DNA of 64,000 nucleotides from Martinezella calliandrae. Lineage in GTDB: Bacteria; Pseudomonadota; Alphaproteobacteria; Rhizobiales; Rhizobiaceae. Shown one piece after another: positions 1 to 9,392 of the stretch (its first letter is position 1; every line of letters begins with the position of its first letter). The stretch covers positions 1 through 64,000 of the forward strand of contig NZ_JARFYN010000010.1 of the NCBI RefSeq assembly GCF_030272695.1, in the 5' to 3' direction. The translations under genes were made by a program, and so were the position numbers. The notes under the pieces are model-generated. The model had not been told where the DNA came from, searched no databases, and worked only from the letters and a program-made list of their open reading frames with translations.

Positions 1-60
1 CCTGCCGAAGCCGAAGAACGTTACTATGCCATGCTGGACGCGCCAGCCATGGCCGCATAA
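1..60 (+). CDS. IS3-family transposase OrfB, C-terminal end (partial)
   Basis: The frame reads PAEAEERYYAMLDAPAMAA and stops at 58-60. The PAEAE-x-x-YY pattern followed by a short alanine-rich tail is typical of the extreme C-terminus of IS3-family OrfB (DDE integrase). Only 19 residues are in the window, so activity cannot be assessed. The terminal repeat about 40 bp downstream supports the call. Confidence 0.6.
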   Translation, partial: PAEAEERYYAMLDAPAMAA

Positions 61-99
61 CTTAAACCAAACGGCCTCCGGCAAACCCGGCGCGGTTCA
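1..99 (+). mobile_element. Right end of an IS3-family insertion sequence
   Basis: The segment holds the last codons of a transposase followed by a short non-coding tail. Its outer edge, read inward from position 99 on the minus strand, is TGAACCGCGCCGGGTTTGCC, which has the form of an IS3-family terminal inverted repeat. Immediately beyond position 99 the sequence switches to an IstB-like reading frame on the minus strand, so the element appears to have inserted into an IS21-type element. The left part lies outside the window, so completeness cannot be judged. Confidence 0.65.
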
Positions 100-209
100 T
101 CATTGAGGAAGCCGCAGTGATAGAACTGACGGACGAGCGCCTCGTTGATCTCGTTGCGGGCGAAGCCGAAGCTGTTCAGATCACGATATACTTGAAAGCA
201 TACCGCCTT
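99..209 (-). pseudogene. IS21-family istB fragment
   Basis: On the minus strand a short frame contains VYRDLNSFGFARNEINEALV followed by RQFYHCGFLND, which resembles the stretch just before the Walker A motif in IstB, the ATPase helper of IS21 transposition. The frame runs directly into the IS3 terminal repeat at position 99, so the ATP-binding core is missing. Upstream of about 209 the frame is no longer IstB-like. It is a dead fragment interrupted by the IS3 element. Confidence 0.6.
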
Positions 210-288
210 AATCGACAGGCGGTCGATTGGAGCTCCATCTCGGCGGCCTTTACCTAAAGGAGTTGCGACAGGACGGGATTGCCGCCTC

Positions 289-465
289 CTTCTTGACCGC
301 CGCATCGACAACCGCAACCTGCTCGAAAGTGAGGTTCAGGCATGGGAGCGTCGTCGAACCGATAGCGGTGCCCAAATCCGATGGATGCTCTCAATCGATC
401 AAGCGTGCAAAAAAATGGCCAAGTCTTATCCGACACCGGTGCTCAACGAGTCAGAATCTCGGTGA
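289..465 (+). pseudogene. IS630-family transposase C-terminal remnant
   Basis: The frame starting at 289 reads LLDRRIDNRNLLESEVQAW and continues to a stop at 463-465. The LDRRI-x-N motif, a tryptophan about 12 residues later, and a closing lysine-rich segment with SYPTP match the end of IS630-family transposases. The DDE core is absent and there is no start codon, so it is a remnant. With the neighbouring IS3 and IS21 pieces it marks a decayed insertion hot spot. Confidence 0.6.
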
Positions 466-472
466 CGGGACA

Positions 473-1855
473 CTAGTACTTGGAAGCGGCCGATGTGATC
501 GGATAGCGCAGGGAGACGCAGGCCCCCATCGCCGGCTGATCAATGATCAGAACCATTCCATGCAGACGGGCAACGGCAGCTACGAGGCTAAGCCCGAGGC
601 CGTTGCCGGGCGCGTGGCGACTTCGTTCCGTTCGATAAAAGCGCCTGAGGATCGCCTCGCTCTCCCGTTCTGGAATTCCCGGTCCCGTGTCTGAAACCGC
701 AACGCCCGCTCCCTCGGGGCCCTCTAGGATTCTGACTGAAACGTGTCCGCCCTCCGGCGTAAACTTTATCGCATTGTCGACGAGATTGCCGATCGCCTCG
801 AACAACAGGCTCGGCTCGCCGGGTATTGTGGCATCCCGCGAGCCCTCGACTGAAAAGCTGATATCTATTGATTTTTCTTCTGCCGCTGGCTCGTAAAAAT
901 CGACTGCGTCGGCAGTCACGGCAACAAGATCGACCGGCCTGAATCCGGATCGGCGGACGCCATCCTCGATCTCTGAAATCTTGAGGAGCGCGCTGAATGT
1001 TCTAAGGGCAGCTTGCGTCTCGCCGATGGCTTCGTCGACGCCATGTCGATAATCGTCTACCGAGGAGGCACGTCGTTGGACACGCTCAAGTCCGGCCAGC
1101 AGACGCGTTAGCGGTGTCCGCAAATCGTGAGCAATGTTATCGCAGACGCCCTTGACCTCGTGCATCAACCGCTCGATCTCGGCAAGCATCTCGTTGACCA
1201 CGTTCGCCAACCGGGCGACGTCTCCCGAGTTCCCCCGCGCCGGCAGCCGCTTTGAAAGGTCGCCTGCCATGATGTCGCGCGCAGCACGCGTGATGCCATC
1301 GATTTGGCCGACGACGCCGGTCCCTACTGTAACGGCCCCGGCCAAACCTATGGCGGCTATGATAGTCCCGGCGAGCAGCATCGCGCCGGAAAGCACTTCG
1401 TCGAACTCGCGCAGTTCACCGATGTCTTGGGCGATCAGCAGCCGATGTCCCGACGCGAGGCGGTAGACCACGCCCCGGAAGTGCGTATGTCCCGGAGATC
1501 CCGGAATTTTGAAATCGAACAAACCATCTCCGTTAGGAGCCATTGACGGGAGCGCAATGTCGCTGCCAGCCACGCGAGCCCCGGCTTCGTCGAACAATGC
1601 GATCGGGCGCTCGCTATCCACCCCTCGCGCCGTTCGGTCTTTCAACCGAACGACGATGTCATCGATGGGGCGTCGAGCAAGTTCCTGCACTTCTTTCTGG
1701 ACCCATTCGTCGACCTTGTTCTGCATGAAGTTCTTCGTTTCAAGATACATGAAGCCGAAGAGCACAAGGGACGCTAGCCCGAACAAGGCCAGGAACGACA
1801 TCGACAGGCGAAAGCTGGTCGTTCGGCAGATGTCATTTAGGCGCTGCAAGAACAT
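473..1855 (-). CDS. Two-component sensor histidine kinase
   Basis: A 460-residue inner-membrane kinase. There are hydrophobic segments near residues 15-38 and 158-182 flanking a periplasmic region of about 120 residues, then a HAMP-like linker. The dimerisation/phosphoacceptor box is NIAHDLRTPLTRL (His near 243), followed by an N box (NLVDNAIKFTPEGG), a G1 box (DTGPGIPE) and a G2 box (GNGLGLSLV). It overlaps the 3' end of the upstream response-regulator gene by 23 bp on the same strand, so the two are a cognate pair made from one transcript. The signal is unknown. The efflux genes across the divergent region are plausible targets by position only. Confidence 0.93.
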   Translation of the reverse strand: MFLQRLNDICRTTSFRLSMSFLALFGLASLVLFGFMYLETKNFMQNKVDEWVQKEVQELARRPIDDIVVRLKDRTARGVDSERPIALFDEAGARVAGSDIALPSMAPNGDGLFDFKIPGSPGHTHFRGVVYRLASGHRLLIAQDIGELREFDEVLSGAMLLAGTIIAAIGLAGAVTVGTGVVGQIDGITRAARDIMAGDLSKRLPARGNSGDVARLANVVNEMLAEIERLMHEVKGVCDNIAHDLRTPLTRLLAGLERVQRRASSVDDYRHGVDEAIGETQAALRTFSALLKISEIEDGVRRSGFRPVDLVAVTADAVDFYEPAAEEKSIDISFSVEGSRDATIPGEPSLLFEAIGNLVDNAIKFTPEGGHVSVRILEGPEGAGVAVSDTGPGIPERESEAILRRFYRTERSRHAPGNGLGLSLVAAVARLHGMVLIIDQPAMGACVSLRYPITSAASKY

Positions 1856-2516
1856 AGCCCGAGCCCCTGATGGTTTGAATCATGGAAGCGGCACCCGCTT
1901 GATCGATCTTACGGCGCAGCTTGCTCACATGCACGTCGATCAGATTGGTCGGTTCGTCATAGCGATAGTGCCAAACTTCCTCGAAAAGCATCGTTCTGGT
2001 GACGATCTGACCTGCATGCTGCATGAGATATTCCAGAAGCCGGTATTCGCGTGGCAGCAGATCGATGACTTCGCCAGCGCGACGTACAACGTGCCTCAGG
2101 AGATCCACTTCCAGATCACCGACGCGCAGGACGGTCGCGACAATCGGACCGGATCGCCGCTTCATGAGAACGTCCAGCCGTGCCGTCAACTCCAGGAACT
2201 CGAATGGTTTGGTCAGGTAGTCGTCCCCGCCAGCCTTGAGGCCGCGGACACGCTCGTCCACCGCCGATAGTGCACTGAGGATGAGGACTGGTGTCTGCAC
2301 GCCCGCCGCGCGCAGCGCTGCAAGGACACCGAGGCCGTCGACATCGCCCGGCAGCATGCGGTCGAGAATGATGGCATCGAACGTCTCCGCAATAGCCTTA
2401 AGGATGCTTTCACGCCCAGTGGCCACCCGCTCGACTCGATGGCCGGCATCGGCAAGTGCGGCCTCGATCTCCTCCGAGGTTCGCTCGTCGTCTTCGACCA
2501 CCAGAATTCGTGACAT
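1833..2516 (-). CDS. OmpR-family response regulator
   Basis: A 227-residue regulator. The N-terminal receiver has the acidic pair VEDDE, the phosphoacceptor aspartate in IILDRMLPG (near 51) and the conserved lysine in YLTKPFE. The C-terminal winged-helix domain has LLPREYRLLEYLM and ends in RGSGYVLAAPK, typical of OmpR/PhoB proteins. It lies first in a two-gene minus-strand operon with the kinase that overlaps its stop. A 227-bp gap separates it from a second, divergently read regulator, and the two probably share a control region. Confidence 0.93.
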   Translation of the reverse strand: MSRILVVEDDERTSEEIEAALADAGHRVERVATGRESILKAIAETFDAIILDRMLPGDVDGLGVLAALRAAGVQTPVLILSALSAVDERVRGLKAGGDDYLTKPFEFLELTARLDVLMKRRSGPIVATVLRVGDLEVDLLRHVVRRAGEVIDLLPREYRLLEYLMQHAGQIVTRTMLFEEVWHYRYDEPTNLIDVHVSKLRRKIDQAGAASMIQTIRGSGYVLAAPK

Positions 2517-2743
2517 CGCTTTTCTCCGGCATCAATTGCCAGCCGTGTCGACTGAGGTCGACCGGCCTAGCGTGCAGCCACTATCTCACTTGAATATCAG
2601 CCTATGCTTCGCACGAACATGAAATCTAATTAATCTTGGCTTTTCCGCAATGTGCGCCCAAGTATGTGAGCCGATTGCGGGGCTGGCTTCGGTAACGACC
2701 GGTGTTCGTTCAATCGCATAATCTCGCATCGGACGGCAAAATC

Positions 2744-3433
2744 ATGCGCATCCTGATCGTAGAAGACGATGAAAAGACCGCCGCCTATTTGACACGGGGT
2801 TTGTCGGAGAGCGGCTACATCGTCGACCGGGCACCCGATGGTGATACCGGCCTGACCATGGCACTGGAAGGCATCTACGATGCCATGATCCTGGACAGGA
2901 TGCTTCCAGGGATGGACGGGCTTGATATCGTGCGGCGTCTTCGCAACGATCAGCTTGAGCTCCCGATTCTCATGATTAGTGCACTCGCCACCGCCAGCCA
3001 AAGGATCGAGGGCCTTCGCGCTGGTTGCGACGATTATCTCGTCAAGCCCTACGCCTTTTCAGAGGTACTTGCCCGGCTTGAAGCGCTAAGCCGCCGCGCT
3101 GGCCGCTACGGCGACACTACTATGTTGCGCGTGGGCGACCTTGAGCTCGACCTGCGGCGCCGAAGCGCCACACGCGCCGGACGGCAGGTCGAGCTTCACC
3201 ACCGCGAGTTCTTGTTGCTTCAGACATTGATGCTTCATGCGGGCCAGGTCGTCACTCGGTCCATGCTGCTCGAGGCGGGCTGGAATTACGACTTCGAACC
3301 CCGTGGCAACATTATCGAAATGCACATTCATCGCCTACGACGTAAGCTTGACAACGGCTTCGATACCCAACTCATTCAGACCGTGCCGGGCGCGGGCTAC
3401 ATGATTGCCTCGGCAGGCACTCGCACGCCCTGA
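2744..3433 (+). CDS. OmpR-family response regulator, orphan by position
   Basis: The protein from the ATG at 2744 has 229 residues and begins MRILIVEDDEKTAAYL, the usual start of this family. An in-frame GTG at 2702 would add 14 residues not expected in a receiver domain. The phosphoacceptor is in MILDRMLPGMDGLD and the lysine in YLVKPYAF. The winged helix ends with TVPGAGYMIA. No kinase follows on this strand. The only kinase nearby pairs with the divergent regulator. It sits 166 bp upstream of the efflux operon and may control it, possibly with the neighbouring kinase as phosphate donor. That is inference. Confidence 0.92.
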   Translation: MRILIVEDDEKTAAYLTRGLSESGYIVDRAPDGDTGLTMALEGIYDAMILDRMLPGMDGLDIVRRLRNDQLELPILMISALATASQRIEGLRAGCDDYLVKPYAFSEVLARLEALSRRAGRYGDTTMLRVGDLELDLRRRSATRAGRQVELHHREFLLLQTLMLHAGQVVTRSMLLEAGWNYDFEPRGNIIEMHIHRLRRKLDNGFDTQLIQTVPGAGYMIASAGTRTP

Positions 3434-3599
3434 ACGAACAAAGTCAGACAAAGCAATTGCCATCCTGAAAAGAATTTCACGTTCGTGAGACGCGGGCTCC
3501 ATCGAAGGGCGACCATGATGCGAATCCGTCGCAGGGAATGCAACGGGCCGAAGCCCGATCGTGTAATTGCGCCGCAATGGATGATGGCGGAGACAGTTT

Positions 3600-4820
3600 G
3601 TGAAAAACATGGACGAGCAGCGACCATCTCGCAGCAATGGCTGGCTGCGGGCGCTCGCGACAACCCTTGTGCTCGGCGCTATCTTCGGCGGCGGCTGGTT
3701 CCTCTTGCAACCCAATCACGGATGGCCCTTCCCCCAAGCCAAGAATAACAGTGACGCCGCGCCCTCGTCGAAGCCCGCGGCCATTCCGGTGACCGTGGCA
3801 AAGGCATCGACTCGCGATCTCCGAATTGAGCGATCGGGCCTCGGCACGGTGATTTCGCTCAATGCCATCGACGTCAAGTTTCGTGCCGACGGACAGTTGC
3901 AGACGATAGGCTTCAAGGAAGGCAGGGACGTTCAAGCCGGAGATGTCCTCGCGCAGATCGATCCACGTCCCTACCAGGCCCAACTTGCGCAGTCCGAGGC
4001 TGCCTATCAGAAAGACCAGGCATCCCTCAACAATGCGCAATTGGACGAGGCTCGCGCCGAGAAGCTAGGCTCCTCAGGCGCGGGAACGAACCAGGCGGTG
4101 GAGACGGCTAGGGCCCAGGTCGCCGTTTTCACTGCGGCCTTGGCCGGCGACCAGGCGGCGATCGATGCCGCCAAGCTCAACCTCGAATTCACGACCGTAA
4201 AGGCGCCGATCGCCGGCAGGGTCGGAATGAGGCAGGTCGACGAGGGCGCCGTCGTCCACGCAAGTGATTCGACCGGTCTCGTCAGCATTACGCAGATGTC
4301 CCCCATCGCCGTGCGATTCTCCCTTCCGCAGGACGACTTGCCAGCGCTTGTCGCGGGGCAGGCACAAGGCAATCTTGACGTCGCCGTCGACAGTCGCGAC
4401 GGCAGCCGTCACCTCGCAGATGGAAAGCTTGAGGTCATCGACAGCCAGATCGACGTCGCAACCGGCATGGTCCGGCTGAAGGCCGTTTTTCCCAACGACG
4501 CACGAGTGCTCTGGCCAGGAGAACTTGTCGACGCTCGCGTTCTCATCGGCGTTGATCATGGCGCGACCGTCGTTCCCTCGGCCGCTGTCCAGAATGGTCA
4601 GGACGGTTCGTATGTCTTCGTCGTCCGACCGGACAAGACGGTGTCGGCCGTTGCAGTCAAGACTGGGCTCACTGTCGACGGCTATACTGCACTGCTGTCG
4701 GGCGTGTCATCCGGCCAGGAAATTGTCCTCGACGGCCAATCGCGATTGACCAAGGGAAGCCTAATCAATCCAAGGTCTGAGACCGGCGACTCGAGCAAAG
4801 CACAGGGGCCCTCGACATGA
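3600..4820 (+). CDS. RND efflux periplasmic adaptor (MdtA/AcrA type)
   Basis: A 406-residue membrane fusion protein that would bridge the inner-membrane pump to an outer-membrane channel. A GTG at 3600 starts the frame, with an ATG three codons later. One hydrophobic anchor lies near residues 18-37. The lipoyl half-motifs are FRADGQLQTIGFKEGRDV and LEFTTVKAPIAGRVGMRQVD, separated by a coiled-coil hairpin rich in Gln/Ala. The beta-barrel segment contains SQIDVATGMVRLKA. The stop overlaps the pump gene start as ATGA at 4817-4820, which indicates translational coupling. Confidence 0.93.
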   Translation: MKNMDEQRPSRSNGWLRALATTLVLGAIFGGGWFLLQPNHGWPFPQAKNNSDAAPSSKPAAIPVTVAKASTRDLRIERSGLGTVISLNAIDVKFRADGQLQTIGFKEGRDVQAGDVLAQIDPRPYQAQLAQSEAAYQKDQASLNNAQLDEARAEKLGSSGAGTNQAVETARAQVAVFTAALAGDQAAIDAAKLNLEFTTVKAPIAGRVGMRQVDEGAVVHASDSTGLVSITQMSPIAVRFSLPQDDLPALVAGQAQGNLDVAVDSRDGSRHLADGKLEVIDSQIDVATGMVRLKAVFPNDARVLWPGELVDARVLIGVDHGATVVPSAAVQNGQDGSYVFVVRPDKTVSAVAVKTGLTVDGYTALLSGVSSGQEIVLDGQSRLTKGSLINPRSETGDSSKAQGPST

Positions 4821-7800
4821 CCCTTTCAGAGGTTTTTATCCGCCGTCGGATCGGTACGGCCTTGCTCGCTCTCGCTGTCGTTCTGCTCGGCGCGGTCGCC
4901 TATTTCAGCCTGCCGGTAGCACCCCTGCCGCAGGTCGACTTTCCGACGATCCAGATCCAGACCAGCTTGCCGGGGGCAAACGCGGACACGATGGCGACAT
5001 CCGTCGCCACGCCGCTTGAAAACCAGCTCGCAAACGTGTCCGGCATCACGCAGATGACCTCGTCGAGTTCGTCCGGCCAGACCAATATCACGCTCCAGTT
5101 CGATCTGACGCGCGACATCAACAGCGCGGCCCAGGATGTTCAGGCGGCCATCAACGCCGCCGCAGGCAACCTGCCCAAAAACCTCCCGAACCCGCCAACC
5201 TACGAAAAAACGAACCCAGCCGAGGCAACGCTCCTGACGCTTGCCCTCTCCTCCGATCTACTCCCTCTGACCGATCTTGATCATTACGCAGAAGACGTCA
5301 TCGCTCAGCAGCTCTCTCAAATGACCGGCGTAGGGCTAGTGGATTTCCATGGTCCCCAGCGGCCGTCGGTGCGCGTTCGCCTGGACCCCGACAGGCTTGC
5401 GTCGCGCGGCCTCAGCCTGGAAGACATCAGAAGCGTGATTTCCGCTCAGACTGTCAACGCGCCCAAAGGCTTATTGAGTGGAACCGACCGGGCGGTCGTT
5501 CTCAATGCCACCGACCAGATCATCGACGTGCCATCCTACGAATCCATGATTGTCGCCTACAAGGACGGCGCCCCGATCCGGCTGCGGGACCTCGGCACGG
5601 TTGTGACCGGCCCTCTCGACACCCATCAAGCTGCCTGGTTGCAGTCCAAGCATGCCGTCATGATCGACATCCACAAGCAGCCGGGCTTCAACGTCATCGA
5701 GACGATCCAGCGGATCAAGGACAGGCTGCCGGCGCTTGAAGCCGGCCTACCAGCGGCGGCGAAACTGTCAGTCGTCGGGGATCGTACCCAGACGATCACT
5801 GCGTCGGTCAACGACGTCCAGATCACGATGCTAATCACGATCGCACTCGTCGTCATGGTGATTTTTGCATTCCTCAGAAATATCTGGGCTACGCTCATTC
5901 CAAGCATCACGATCCCGCTGTCCCTGTTGGGCACGTTCTGCGTCATGTATCTGCTCGGCGACAGCCTCGATAATCTGTCGTTGATGGGCCTCACCATCGC
6001 AGCCGGATTTGTGGTCGATGACGCCATAGTCATGATCGAGAACATCATCCGTCACATCGAGATGGGCAAAACCAAGATCCAGGCGGCGATCGATGGCGCG
6101 AGCGAGGTGGGTTTCACCATCATATCGATGACGGTGTCGCTCATCGCCGTATTCATCCCGATCCTATTGATGGGAGGAATCGTCGGCCGCCTTTTCCGAG
6201 AGTTCGCGGTCACCGTGAGCGTTGCGGTCCTGATGTCCGGCCTCGTTTCGCTGACCGTGACACCGATGCTTTGCGGATGGCTGATCCATCATGAGCAGGA
6301 ACGATCGCATGGTCGACTCTACCGCGCGTTTGAACGAGCGTTCGACGCTGCGGCGCACGGCTACGGCGCCTGCCTCGACGTTGTCCTGCGGCACCGGTTC
6401 ACCACACTTCTGATCACCCTGCTGACATTGGCCATGACGCTCTGGCTATACACCGTGGTCCCCAAAGGCTTTCTGCCGCAGCAGGATACCGGTTTCATCC
6501 AGGGACGAGCACAGGCGGCGACGGATATTTCGTTCCACGCCATGTCGAACCGGATGCAGGAACTCGGCAAGATCATCATGGCCGATCCGAATGTCGATAA
6601 TGTTGCCTATTGGATCAACCCGAGCCCTTCTTCGGCCATTGGTCAGGTGCAAATCAATCTAAAGCCATTCGGCGAGCGCCAGTCGACCGCGGCCCAGGTG
6701 ATGGCCCGATTGAAGAAGGCAACCGCAGCCGTCGAGGGGCTGACACTTGGCATGCAAATCCGCCAGGACATCCAGGTGGGCGGCCGTCCTTCCGCTACCC
6801 AGTACCAATACACACTTCAGGATGGTGATACCGCCGAACTCGCGCAGTGGTCGGACGCAATGCAGAAGGCGATGTCGTCCATTCCGCAAATTCAGGATGT
6901 GACCTCCGATCGGGAGGCAGCCGCAACCAGCGCTACGCTGGTCATTGACCGCCCAACCGCATCGCGGCTCGGCGTGAGCGTGCAAGCGATCGACGACGTG
7001 ATCTACGACGCCTTCGGCCAACGTCAGGTCGCGACCTTGTTTACGCAGGTAAGCCAGTATCACGTGGTCGAGGAACTCGACCCCTCCTTCCAACTGACGA
7101 CGGCCGCTCTCGACCATCTCTTCGTACGCTCGTCCACAACCGGAGCACTGGTGCCGCTGCGCGTTCTTGCTTCCGTACATGATGGCGTGATGCCAGTGAC
7201 CATCAACCACCAGGGCTCGCTGCCTGCGACAACGCTGTCCTTCAACCTCACGCCGGGGACATCACTCGGCCAGGCTGTCGACGCTGTTCATGCCGCCGAG
7301 TTGAAGGTCGGCATGCCGATCACTGTGGCAAGTACGTTCCAAGGAACGGCGCGTGCGTTCCAGGATTCGCTGCGCACCCAACCGTGGCTGCTGTTGGCCG
7401 CCGTGGTTGCCGTCTACATCGTTCTCGGCGTTCTCTACGAGAGCGTGGTGCATCCCCTGACCATCATTTCGACCCTGCCCTCAGCGGGATTGGGTGCCTT
7501 GCTTGCGCTCCTTGTCTGCGGCCAAGATCTTTCGATCATGGGAATGATCGGAATCATTCTGCTGATCGGCATCGTGAAAAAGAACGCCATCATGATGATC
7601 GACTTCGCTCTTGACGCCGAGCGAGAGCAGCACCTGCAGCCGCAGGCTGCCATCCGCCAAGCCTGCCTGCTGCGCTTCCGCCCGATCATGATGACGACGT
7701 TCGCAGCGCTGTTCGGCGCGCTGCCCCTGGCGCTCGGCACCGGGCCGGGATCGGAGCTCCGCACGCCGTTGGGAATTGCAATCGTTGGCGGATTGCTCAT

Positions 7801-7975
7801 TTCCCAAGTCCTCACCCTGTTTACCACCCCGGTGGTCTACCTGGCCTTCAGCGGCCTGGCCTCGCACGGGCTTCGCTTCCGTCGTGCCGTTGAGAGTGCC
7901 CCGACTGAGGATTCACCGGCGGCGGCCCGCTTGCCGGAGGAAAGGAGGTCAAAGTCGCATGCTAACGCTTTATAG
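4817..7975 (+). CDS. RND multidrug efflux permease (MdtB/MdtC type)
   Basis: A 1052-residue proton-driven inner-membrane transporter, the normal length for the HAE-1 family. The N-terminus LSEVFIRRRIGTALLALAVV is a classic first transmembrane helix. The proton-relay aspartates are in GFVVDDAIVMIENI near residue 400. A second set of helices near the C-terminus includes GIVKKNAIMMIDFAL and LRFRPIMMTT. It overlaps the adaptor gene by 4 bp and the following ABC permease gene by 17 bp. No outer-membrane factor gene of the TolC/OprM type is in the window. The substrate is unknown. Confidence 0.95.
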   Translation: MTLSEVFIRRRIGTALLALAVVLLGAVAYFSLPVAPLPQVDFPTIQIQTSLPGANADTMATSVATPLENQLANVSGITQMTSSSSSGQTNITLQFDLTRDINSAAQDVQAAINAAAGNLPKNLPNPPTYEKTNPAEATLLTLALSSDLLPLTDLDHYAEDVIAQQLSQMTGVGLVDFHGPQRPSVRVRLDPDRLASRGLSLEDIRSVISAQTVNAPKGLLSGTDRAVVLNATDQIIDVPSYESMIVAYKDGAPIRLRDLGTVVTGPLDTHQAAWLQSKHAVMIDIHKQPGFNVIETIQRIKDRLPALEAGLPAAAKLSVVGDRTQTITASVNDVQITMLITIALVVMVIFAFLRNIWATLIPSITIPLSLLGTFCVMYLLGDSLDNLSLMGLTIAAGFVVDDAIVMIENIIRHIEMGKTKIQAAIDGASEVGFTIISMTVSLIAVFIPILLMGGIVGRLFREFAVTVSVAVLMSGLVSLTVTPMLCGWLIHHEQERSHGRLYRAFERAFDAAAHGYGACLDVVLRHRFTTLLITLLTLAMTLWLYTVVPKGFLPQQDTGFIQGRAQAATDISFHAMSNRMQELGKIIMADPNVDNVAYWINPSPSSAIGQVQINLKPFGERQSTAAQVMARLKKATAAVEGLTLGMQIRQDIQVGGRPSATQYQYTLQDGDTAELAQWSDAMQKAMSSIPQIQDVTSDREAAATSATLVIDRPTASRLGVSVQAIDDVIYDAFGQRQVATLFTQVSQYHVVEELDPSFQLTTAALDHLFVRSSTTGALVPLRVLASVHDGVMPVTINHQGSLPATTLSFNLTPGTSLGQAVDAVHAAELKVGMPITVASTFQGTARAFQDSLRTQPWLLLAAVVAVYIVLGVLYESVVHPLTIISTLPSAGLGALLALLVCGQDLSIMGMIGIILLIGIVKKNAIMMIDFALDAEREQHLQPQAAIRQACLLRFRPIMMTTFAALFGALPLALGTGPGSELRTPLGIAIVGGLLISQVLTLFTTPVVYLAFSGLASHGLRFRRAVESAPTEDSPAAARLPEERRSKSHANAL

Positions 7976-9392
7976 CGAAGAACTACGCGCTCTGATGCGC
8001 GGCCGTTTCGCCTGGCTGGGAGTTGCAGTCGTCCTGCTCGGACTTGGCGGGCTCTCCGCCGTGGCCTCCCAAGACAGTTGGCTCGACGGCTACGGCGTCA
8101 TAGCCTATTTCCTAACTCCCATCTGCTTCCTGCCTCTTTCGGCTGGAACAATCGCAAGTCCCCGGGCAACCAGATTTGTGGAGAGCGTCTTCACCGCTCC
8201 AGTGGACCGGGGCAAGTGGTTCCTTGCCAAGATCCTGGTGCTACTGACGGTCGCGCTGGCCTATTATGTTGCCGTTGCACCTCTTGCGGCCGTTTACGTC
8301 GCCAATGTCGGCATGCCTTTCCTGCTTGAGATGTATCTCCTTTGGACGCCAGGCATCCTCTTGGTCAGCATCGCGGTCGGCACACTCATCGGGGTCATGT
8401 TCATCGGACGAAGCGTAGCTCCCCCTGTGGCGACAGGCGTCGGCATCATGCTTGTCTATGCCGTGCTGCCGCCGCTGCAGGAACTGCTCGTTACCCGGGG
8501 TTTCGGTGCCACAGCGATGGGGCATTTTACGTTAGCGAGTCCGCTGGTGCTTTTGAAGAACGCACTGGGCTTTACGCTTGCGACCAGCGAAGTTCCCGAC
8601 ACTGCCACAAGCACCTGGATTTGCCTCGCGATCGTCGTGGTCGGATCCTTTGCCCTATCCGCATGGATCTTCCTGCGGGCGCAGGGGGTCGAGTCCTGGG
8701 AGGCCAATTCGCGACAGCGCTGGATCATCGTCCTCGGTATTGTCACGCTCGTCCTGGTACCTATTGTCTTTGCCGACACCAACTATGGCAAAGCTGCACC
8801 CGCGCAAAATGGCGCCCCATCCATACCCGGTCTTTTTCTGCGCGGCGGCGGCCAACTTGCGCTTGTCGAGCCCTACGAACCACTTCCAGCCTCCTGCTGC
8901 GACACCCTCCTCAACCGCGACAAGTGGCCCTCGCTTCCGACCGGCCAAGCAACGCGCCAGGACCTGCTTTTGTTTCTTCCCGTCGACGTGAAGCAACGGC
9001 TTGTCCAGCTGGACGTTCACGTCGTCGGCCAAAGCGGACTTGATGTCCGAATGTTACCCCGCGACCATCTGCGCAACCTCGAGACACGCGTCTATGCGGT
9101 CGGCATCGGACCGACAGACGCTGATGGACGCCGCGTTGAAATTGGGTGGGTCGCCCGGATTCCTGTCGACATCGTTCCCACCGCGCCATGGGACATAGGC
9201 GGCATTCGTTACCCCATCGACGTCGACGCGACCTATGCTGTCGAGGGCGGCTCACAACCGAATACGCTGAAGGCGCGCGCCGCTGTTGAAGCCCATGTTC
9301 CGAATGCGCTGGTAGAAATGGCGCTCGTGGGCGCCGTAGTCCCCATCATCTGCATAGGCGCAATGTTCAATCGATGGAGGCGGACGCGATGA
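7959..9392 (+). CDS. ABC-2 type transporter permease
   Basis: The chosen ATG at 7959 has a strong ribosome site (AAAGGAGG at 7941-7948) and gives MLTLYSEELRALMRGRFAWL, a typical ABC-2 permease start. The 477-residue protein has about six hydrophobic helices in the first 300 residues, then a polar region of about 160 residues, probably periplasmic, and a final helix before RWRRTR. The charged segment ATRFVESVFTAPVDRGKWFLAK resembles the cytoplasmic loop of Nos/ABC-2 permeases. The gene overlaps the RND gene and the next ATPase gene, so all four form one operon. The cargo is unknown. Confidence 0.85.
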   Translation: MLTLYSEELRALMRGRFAWLGVAVVLLGLGGLSAVASQDSWLDGYGVIAYFLTPICFLPLSAGTIASPRATRFVESVFTAPVDRGKWFLAKILVLLTVALAYYVAVAPLAAVYVANVGMPFLLEMYLLWTPGILLVSIAVGTLIGVMFIGRSVAPPVATGVGIMLVYAVLPPLQELLVTRGFGATAMGHFTLASPLVLLKNALGFTLATSEVPDTATSTWICLAIVVVGSFALSAWIFLRAQGVESWEANSRQRWIIVLGIVTLVLVPIVFADTNYGKAAPAQNGAPSIPGLFLRGGGQLALVEPYEPLPASCCDTLLNRDKWPSLPTGQATRQDLLLFLPVDVKQRLVQLDVHVVGQSGLDVRMLPRDHLRNLETRVYAVGIGPTDADGRRVEIGWVARIPVDIVPTAPWDIGGIRYPIDVDATYAVEGGSQPNTLKARAAVEAHVPNALVEMALVGAVVPIICIGAMFNRWRRTR

